The translations under genes and the position numbers were made by a program. The notes below the pieces were generated by a model, which saw nothing but the letters and a program-made list of their open reading frames with translations, did no database searches and had not been told where the DNA came from. From NCBI GenBank assembly GCA_038025085.1, contig CM076142.1, positions 7,476,501 through 7,540,500 on the forward strand: a stretch of DNA of 64,000 nucleotides, written 5' to 3'. The DNA is from Tetragonia tetragonoides (taxonomy: Eukaryota; Streptophyta; Magnoliopsida; Caryophyllales; Aizoaceae). Of the stretch, positions 57,356 through 64,000 are shown piece by piece (position 1 is the first letter of the stretch; every line of letters begins with the position of its first letter).

Positions 57356-59743
57356 TCACAGTAAGGTATCTTTCCTACAAGGCAGCCTCGTGAAGAAGCT
57401 GAAAATCCAGGGAGGCAACTTGCTTCTGGACCTTGGTGGCCTCAGGTAGTAAATCCCCCACAGAGCCCCACAACCCTGAAAGGCACCACATAGAACCCAA
57501 TGGCTGCAACTGAACACAAGATAACACACAAGAAAGTTGCCGTTGGATCCCTCCAATTCAACAAGGCCTCAAACCTCTCCCCTTGCGTTGCCACAAGCAC
57601 CAATAATTTTTGTACTCTCCCCACTATGGATCTCAGCCTGTCGTACCTCATCCTGATCACCATATCTGTCCTGCCTCTTGTTGGGATTGGGTCGAACTCC
57701 TCGTCTAGCGCATCTGGGTACAAGTGACCCGGATAGGATAGCTGCGTGTTTATGTGGGGCGGATGGTGGGGCCTTGACTTGTACCTCCACATCCACACAA
57801 TTGCCATGTAAGTCAGCACTAAAGGGATTACCAGCTCTAGGAAGGTGACCAGTAAGAGGAACACCAACACAAACAAGGACGAGTGAAAGGGACTTTGCCA
57901 GGACCGCATTTTCTCAACCCAATGGATCAGACAAATCAGTCCCCACAACAACTTTGAGAACCGGTGTATGAGGATCATGCTTCTCCTCTGGCTCCACAAG
58001 TGTGAGCAGTCACGATCAAGCATGTACTCGACTGCATCCCTGTCCAGGGAGGGGTCAGCCCGGCTGAATTGGGCTGCCACCACATTTACAGCCATCGACC
58101 TCAGCCTCTCCAGCTCCTCCTCTCGTAAAGGTTGCACATAGTGCATATTGGGCAATAAAGGCATTGTGTACATGCGAAGCATATTGACCACATTAGGACA
58201 TGAGAACCTCACAGCTAATTGGAGCTCCCCCACTTTGACCATACCAGTGGTTTGCATCAGCAAGAGTGGGTAAGAATGGGTATAAAGCGTGTTGGTTATA
58301 AGGGTTGAGAGCCTAATTCGAACCTTCCCTTTCCGAAAATCAAAGGCATTATTATTGGAACCTATGGTGATATCAATATTGTTCTTGTTAACTTTGCAGC
58401 TGTCAAACACCCCAACCGTGATCACAGTGCAAGGATCATACACCTCCCAGATGTACTTCTCGTTCCACTTAGGTGACAGGGAATCTACGACGGTCCGTGT
58501 TCGAACCCATTTCTTCCCATACTTGGCTACACAAAAAGCATTTGCTTTGCGCCCTGTCTTCCTTGATTGTTAATGGAATAAGGTCAGTTGCCCCAATAAT
58601 GCCCAGCTCAAGAACCCCAATGGCAGTGGGCTTAAGGTCACCCCTATACAATGTGGGCTCATCTTGATCTAGGACATTGTACCCACCATCAAGGGAAGCC
58701 CGGATGTGGATCCGGGGCTTACAACGGTTCATGACCTTGGCCTCAGCCGAGCCACCACGGCTTCCATCGTCAAGGTCGAACCACCTAGAGGGCACTAACT
58801 TATCATCCCACCTCCTCTCGAAGGTGTCCACCGATAAGTGGAGCTTGCCCACGACCTCCTCCTGGCCCGGCTTGATCCGGTCCTCGATCAAAACCTCTAA
58901 GCAATCCACATATGGTTCAAAAAATACAAAGTTGTTTTCCTCATTCCAGAAAGGGTTTGAGAGTGCTCTCTTTGAGCTGGCACGGCAAACCGTAGTCCTC
59001 ACCACCTGATTTGCAACCTGAATCTTTGCATAATATTCCGGGTACCTCATAATGGAAGAGCGCTTCTCACCTAGCACAATGTTTTGTGCCTCAATGATGC
59101 TAACTCTTAAACACCATAACTTTGGAGAACAATAAACATTAGGCTTGATGAAACACAACCCATTAGGATGGATATTCACTGGCTTAGGATGACATGCCTC
59201 AGCAAATGTCTCATCAGCCTGTGTCCCAAACCAAATGGAAACCATGACTTCCCCTGAATTTGACTTCTGATCCCTATTTTCATCCTCCAATTTGTGCCAT
59301 ACAGGGGTAAGCTGGCTATTCTCAGGAGGTGCCCTTTTGGGGACCCATTTCAAATCAAATGAAACCTTACCCAAGAACTCATCTTCTTCCTCTGATCTCT
59401 TCTTGACAAACACTTCCAGTTCCACCATTGATGAGTACTCTATCTCTTGAAACGCAAACACTTGGTCCCATTCAGCATTGTTTGAGCTAACCCTCCCTGT
59501 AATCCCTTTGTAGTTCCCCAGGTTGACCTCAGCTATGACCTCTTCACCCACCAAAATTGGTAAGTCTTTGGCTTTCACAACCTTAACATACAAATACTTG
59601 ATTTGCTCAACAAGATCAAAAGTGGAGCTGGTAAATTTCAATTCCTTGATAGCAAGTGACTCTTCCAACTTATCATCCCCACCACCGCCTCCGCTGCTGG
59701 GGAGTGCCTGGTTTTGAAAAGTAGTTCCCACAAACGCCTTCAT
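57356..59743 (-). pseudogene. MCTP-type protein (multiple C2 domains and transmembrane region), interrupted by two frameshifts
   Basis: The start ATG at 59,743 opens a 424-residue frame: C2 domain at ~45-155 (LYVKVVKAKDLP), second C2 at ~205-325 (LRVSIIEAQNIV), third starting ~374 (IGVLELGIIGATDLIP). The frame is lost at ~58,550-58,560 by one extra base; the next frame resumes ANAFCVAKYGKKWVRTRTVV and VYDPCTVITVGVFDSC. It continues through the PRT_C region (RIRLSTLITNTLYTHSYPLL, MHYVQPLREEELERLR), two hydrophobic spans (near FVLVFLLLVTFLELVIPL and FLCVILCSVAAIGFYVV) and LDEEFDPIPT. A second shift near 57,448 (three Ts where GGATTTTACTAC is expected) separates the last ~30 residues (YYLRPPRSRSKLPPWIF to KDTLL). 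Combined length ~780 residues is usual. MCTPs tether ER to plasma membrane at plasmodesmata. The first C2 lacks the usual Ca2+-binding Asp. Either a recent pseudogene or assembly errors at homopolymers. Confidence 0.85.
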
Positions 59744-60080
59744 CTCTCTCTTCCCTTGCTCCGACTGGGAAAAGAAGAGAGAGAATGGATGGTGGGAGTG
59801 GGAGAAATCAAACGAAGTGAAATGAAACAGAGTGCTTCAGCAACCAGTGCTGTATACAAATGGAGACATGGGGATCAATTGTTCCACATATTTTATCAAA
59901 ATGGTACCCAAAGCCGGCTAAAGCGGACCCGACCTGAAACTTGAACCCAAATAGTAGAGACATTACTACCCCTGTACCCAACTCGAACTACCCGAACTGA
60001 CCATTGGTAACCCTATACTTTACATTTTCTATAATGTACAATTTACACCATGTTTAATGTTGTAGAATGACCATTTCTTC
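59744..60080. promoter_or_regulatory. 5' region of the MCTP gene
   Basis: Immediately upstream (right, since the gene is on the minus strand) is a sequence whose minus strand is pyrimidine-rich, as in plant leaders. No single TATA element stands out. The remainder is unremarkable. Confidence 0.35.
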
Positions 60081-60084
60081 TTCA

Positions 60085-60210
60085 AGGAATCAAGAGATGC
60101 TCTAGTGGTTGGCGGTCTGGTGGATAAAAATGTCATTTCTCGATTGTGAGGTTGATGATTCGAAACAAACCTTTGTGCATTCTCTAGATAAATAAATAAA
60201 TACAAATATT
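60085..60210 (+). mobile_element. SINE-like element
   Basis: Box A-like GCTCTAGTGGTTGGCGG (60,097-60,113) and box B-like GAGGTTGATGATTCGAAAC (60,149-60,167), ending in AGATAAATAAATAAATA. Box A matches the plant SINE pattern. Target duplication not recognised. Confidence 0.5.
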
Positions 60211-61028
60211 CTTCTTTTTAAGTAAATTTTGAAAACTACAATTTGGTGGACTTGGCAACACTCAACAGTATTGGCAAACGTGTACTAAACTACTGTAGAT
60301 ACCCATCAAAAGTTAGATAAAGTTTACAATAATCACCAACTAGTTATAAATTAACTTGAGGTTTAGGTTGAGGATTAAGTTTTGGTGTTTACTTAGGACA
60401 GTGATCCGTTATTAGCGGCACTCTCCCCCAGTCCCAGACTCCGTAGCGATTTCCTAAGCGCTAATGATTCATGTTTTCAGAGGAGACAGTTTTTTGTCTT
60501 TTGCTCCAAAGCTCTAGGAATGGTGGGATATGTTTAAGGGAATTTAAATTGGGGTTATTGGTGAATAGTATTAAAGAAAAAGAGAGATGAGAGAGAGAAA
60601 AGGAGGGAAGATTGGGGGGGGGGTAACGGTACCTTGGGGAGTATCACAAATTTGATTAAACTTGATCCTATTTGCTTGAAAAAGATACCTTAGTCAGGAT
60701 CTCTTACATTTATTTTCTTATCTTAAACAAAACAAACAAACAAAAAGTTCAATTGGGTGCTTCAGCTTGCATTTCTATAGTTTTGAAATCAAACACAGGA
60801 AAAGAGATGCGCCTCGTGAAGACATGTATCAGCGTTCTTTCCAATGTACAAATAGTAAGACATAGTTAGTACAGTAGTGTTTTATTTAGAATTTATTTAA
60901 GTTTCAAACTGACGTTGAGACTTGAGGCTATAAAGGAAGTAGCAGCACTATATCTTCCGCAATACATCAAAACAATAAATCTCCAGTTCTCCACGGTAGA
61001 AGAGATCAGAAGCTTGGCAAGAGGAAAA
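60211..61028. other. Upstream region of the ankyrin gene, no separate gene seen
   Basis: Includes a purine-rich stretch with a G8-9 tract at about 60,615. The open frame continues upstream of the chosen ATG to 60,915 but begins with TTG rather than ATG, so it is treated as leader. Confidence 0.45.
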
Positions 61029-64000
61029 ATGGACAATAATAATGCACTTGAGCTTGAAGGCAACGAGATAATACCCTTCATTGCTAACGGGGGAATCAAC
61101 AAAACGGACAAGAAAAGGTACTATAGTTGCAAAGCAATGAAAACTGGCAGCAACAAAGAAAAGGAAGACAGTGAAAACGGGGTAGTAATGTACAATGACC
61201 TTTACAAGGCTGCGGTTAGAGGTGACACAAGCGTCCTTATAGATGATTGGATCAGAGAAATAGAAAGCAGCAACAATGGATATTTTCTCAATAAAACCTC
61301 CCTAGGGAATAACCTCATTCATTTAGCCGTCCGAGTTGAGCAGTTCTACTTCACAAGAGAAGCAGCAAGATGCTTCCCTCAGCTCATTTCAGAGATGAAC
61401 TGTGGTGGTGACACCCCACTTCATATTGCTGCCGAAACAGGCAACTTAAATATTGTGAAGGAGCTTGTTGGTTTCTACAAGGAATTTATCACACAAAGGG
61501 AATCAGGGGAAAGGAAGAGCGAGCTGCAGCCAATATTGCTGCCTTGGAGGTTGCAGAATAATGAGGGAAACACACCCTTACATGTAGCACTTATCCGTGG
61601 CGAGCTTCATGTTGCTCGGTTTTTGGAGGAAGATCCTGATCTTGCTCGTTTTAGCAACAAATTGAAGGAAGCACCACTTCATCTTGCTGTCAAACACTAC
61701 GTGGAAGGTAAAGTTCTTCCCATGATCTTCTAAAAGTAGCTTACTTCTAGTATATTTGGATTTGAAATGGCCTGGCTGATTTGTTGAGTTTTGATATTAT
61801 TCTTATATTGGTGGATTATTAGCTAATGATATCTTGGAATATCACTCTGATTTAACATCTTCTTATGAATTTAAACCTGCTAGATCATGAGGCGTTGGTA
61901 GTAGCTGCAATGAGACTACAAGCCAACATGCAAGAGCAGGAAGTGTTTTTGACAGCTGAGGAGTGTCCAAAGCTCGCAGAGGCTTCATTGCCTATGATAG
62001 AATTGTTGCTCAGGAAAAATAGCTCAGTTGCATGTTGGCATGACGCAAATGGTCTGACTCCTCTTATCCAAGCTGCGGTCGTCAATCAACCTCATAATAA
62101 TGTAGCTCTGATTCAAGCCATAGTGGAACACTTCCCACAGTCTGTAGAGGCGTGCGATACTACTTCTGGCAAAACCATCTTACATTTTCTCATTAGTAAT
62201 CAGATAATAAATGACAACATTAACGACTACAGCGTCAGAGATTGGCTAATTAGACATCCAGATATTCAGGCTCTAAAGAACACTCAGGATTTTGCTGGAA
62301 ATACACCGGCACATATAGCTGTTAAGAATCAAGATGTTGATATGGTACACTTCCTAATGAGACACTCAGCAAACTTTGCCATAAAAAACAAAGAGGGTCT
62401 CGCTGCTGTAGAATTGATTCAAAAACAGCCCGTCTTCGAAGAACGTTTAAAACCGAAGGTATAGTCCATTACCATTACTTTCAGTATTATGGGGATTATT
62501 GTGCGAACAGGATTAACTCCAGCCTTAAAGGGTTTTGATAAATGTGGATTATTTATGATTTTTCGTGTTGCTTTTGTAAATTCAAACATATGCATCTGTT
62601 GCTGGTGTTAGTGTTACGCTCTCAAACACAAGATCTCGAAAAGGCTTAATGTTCTCACTAAACTGCACATTCCTAAACTCCTGCTCACAGTTAGCTGCTT
62701 AATTCCTTCTCTAAAATGTCAGCAACCGAATTTTTTCCCTCTAAACTGGTGGACCCCCTTCACATCTTGAATCGAGGTCATGAGCTGCCTGCATTGGTCA
62801 AAATATTTGTTAGATGATTTTTTTTTGTGGTTACCATTGTGTTAATAAGAGTGACATCTGTGTGGGAATCAGAACAGATGAGCAAATTACTCCAGCTCTT
62901 CGCAACTGCAATCTGAAGTCCTCTAAACTGTCAGGAGTCCACGGTGCTGTTGGTAGCTGAAGATCTCTAAAGATCCCAGCATATGTAGAACCAGCAAGCT
63001 GTCTATCACCCAGTTTAGAGCCATCTTTATGAATCTTGGGAGCTCTTTCAATGGGATGGGTCAAAATGAATCTTGATGGTTCAGCAGTGGGAAAGCCAAG
63101 GCTTGCAAGATGTGGTGGACTGGAAGCCACCAGTTTCCTTATTTCGTCAATAACAGATTGGCTTGGTGTTATTTCTACTATAACTTGGGGACTAGAGAAT
63201 CAAAACATGACAGGATGTCAACAATAGACATGTTAATTCACTACTGTTGTCAGGTGGATTCGGGATGAGACCTTGGGCTCATTTCTGAATTTTTCGTAGG
63301 GAGATTGATAAATTGTTGGCTAAGACATTGTTAGGAATAAATAGAGGGATGCAGATTAGCTACTAATATCGGTATTCATAGGGATGTTGCCGTGTTTCTA
63401 TGGTTGTATGCAGAAGTTTAGGAGCTTGGAACTTTGGTTGATCATACTTGATAGTGTTTTTCTGTTCAAAAGAAGAGGGGCATGGCCGGGTGGGTGGGGT
63501 GGGAACATACACCGTAGAGTAGAGCCAGCTTTGTAATGACAGCGTTTATTCCAGACTCGTGTTCCTTAATTTTTAAGGCCTCAACAATATTTTCTGTTTG
63601 TATGACTGATGTCTCAGCAACTGTTATGTAACTGTGCAGCCACATTTGAGTGGACAGCGAATGCAGCATATGCCTGAGGAGGTTGTTTTAGCAGCAGATA
63701 ACGGGGATTGGAGTTACCTATCGAGAAAAGTTGAGCAGTCAGAAAGAAATTTCGTTCTGTAACGATTTTCTGCTGATGGAGCCAATATCCTGCATTACCT
63801 AGTGCGCAACCATATAAATCATTTTATACATAAAACAAGTGAAGTTAAATGGTTAACGGAAAGAGCTTTGAAAAAAGCCCCTTATCTCATTTGTCAAACA
63901 GACACAGCCGGGAATAACCCTCTCCATTATCTTGCCGAAGTTGCCCCTGAAATGATTGATCAGTCGTTGCTGCGCATTTACGGAGATTGTTTCAAAAGAG
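61029..64000 (+). CDS. Ankyrin-repeat protein (ACD6/ITN1-like), partial at the window end, one in-frame stop
   Basis: Three exons fit: 61,029-61,707, 61,884-62,458 and 63,640-64,000+. All have GT/AG ends and compatible phases (HYVE joined to DHEALVVAA; ERLKPK joined to PHLSGQRMQ). Start chosen at MDNNNALELEGNEI. Ankyrin repeats are clear: NNLIHLAVR, GGDTPLHIAAETGNLNIVKEL, EGNTPLHVALIRGELHVARFL and KEAPLHLAVKH (exon 1); NGLTPLIQAAV, SGKTILHFLI and AGNTPAHIAVKNQDVDMVHFL (exon 2); GANILHYLVRN and AGNNPLHYLAEV (exon 3). Exon 3 contains TAA at 63,760-63,762 between SERNFVL and RFSADGANIL, where the reading otherwise continues. The C-terminal PGG/membrane region, if any, lies outside. Relatives act at membranes in defence and salt responses. 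Status (pseudogene, altered splicing or sequence error) is open. Confidence 0.75.
62831..63140 (+). mobile_element. RNase H-like retroelement fragment in ankyrin intron 2
   Basis: 63,055-63,123 encodes GWVKMNLDGSAVGKPRLARC, the conserved start of plant LINE-type RNase H (WxKxNxDGS). Only this start is kept. The preceding 200 bp have no clear identity. Confidence 0.55.

Overview
The window is nuclear DNA from a flowering plant, most likely a eudicot. The grounds are plant-type NLR immune-receptor genes, an MCTP-type C2/transmembrane protein, an ankyrin-repeat protein, AT-rich introns with canonical GT/AG ends, and a dense load of plant transposable elements (Stowaway, PIF/Harbinger-like and hAT-like MITEs, SINEs, LINE remnants). 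The species cannot be named from the sequence alone. Most of the 64 kb is repeat-derived and the gene content is low.

Layout. 1-600 holds two units of a ~310-bp repeat. 600-8,300 is intergenic DNA packed with MITEs and one SINE. 8,400-12,300 holds an LRR-less NB-ARC gene (copy 1) with a minisatellite in its leader intron and a duplicated 3' flank. 12,700-18,600 is repeat-rich, with LINE fragments, two hAT-like elements with long inverted ends, and nested MITEs carrying long (ATT)n/(AAT)n tracts. 18,660-21,952 is the one full-length NLR gene. 22,000-30,300 holds LINE remnants and several well-delimited MITEs. 30,300-49,000 is a tandemly duplicated block with a 5' fragment, two intact-looking LRR-less NB-ARC genes (copies 2 and 3) and one broken copy (copy 4). 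50,400-51,340 is a displaced 3'-half copy of the MCTP gene beside a small LTR-like element. 51,340-55,940 is a tandem array of about 14 units of the ~312-bp repeat, in the opposite orientation to the units at the left end. 57,350-59,743 (minus) is the MCTP gene, interrupted by two frameshifts. 61,029-64,000 is an ankyrin-repeat gene that runs off the window and has one in-frame stop in its third exon.

How the genes relate. The five NB-ARC loci (four near-complete, one fragment) form one small family that shares a non-coding first exon, a leader intron and its 3' flank. All four readable copies keep the Walker A loop but have changed the kinase-2 second Asp and the RNBS-B Arg, and none has an ARC2/MHD region or LRRs. 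They sit around a full-length NLR whose MHD motif reads MHN and whose N-terminus is short and basic. Immune function or a decoy/helper role is inference from family membership. The MCTP and ankyrin genes are unrelated neighbours.
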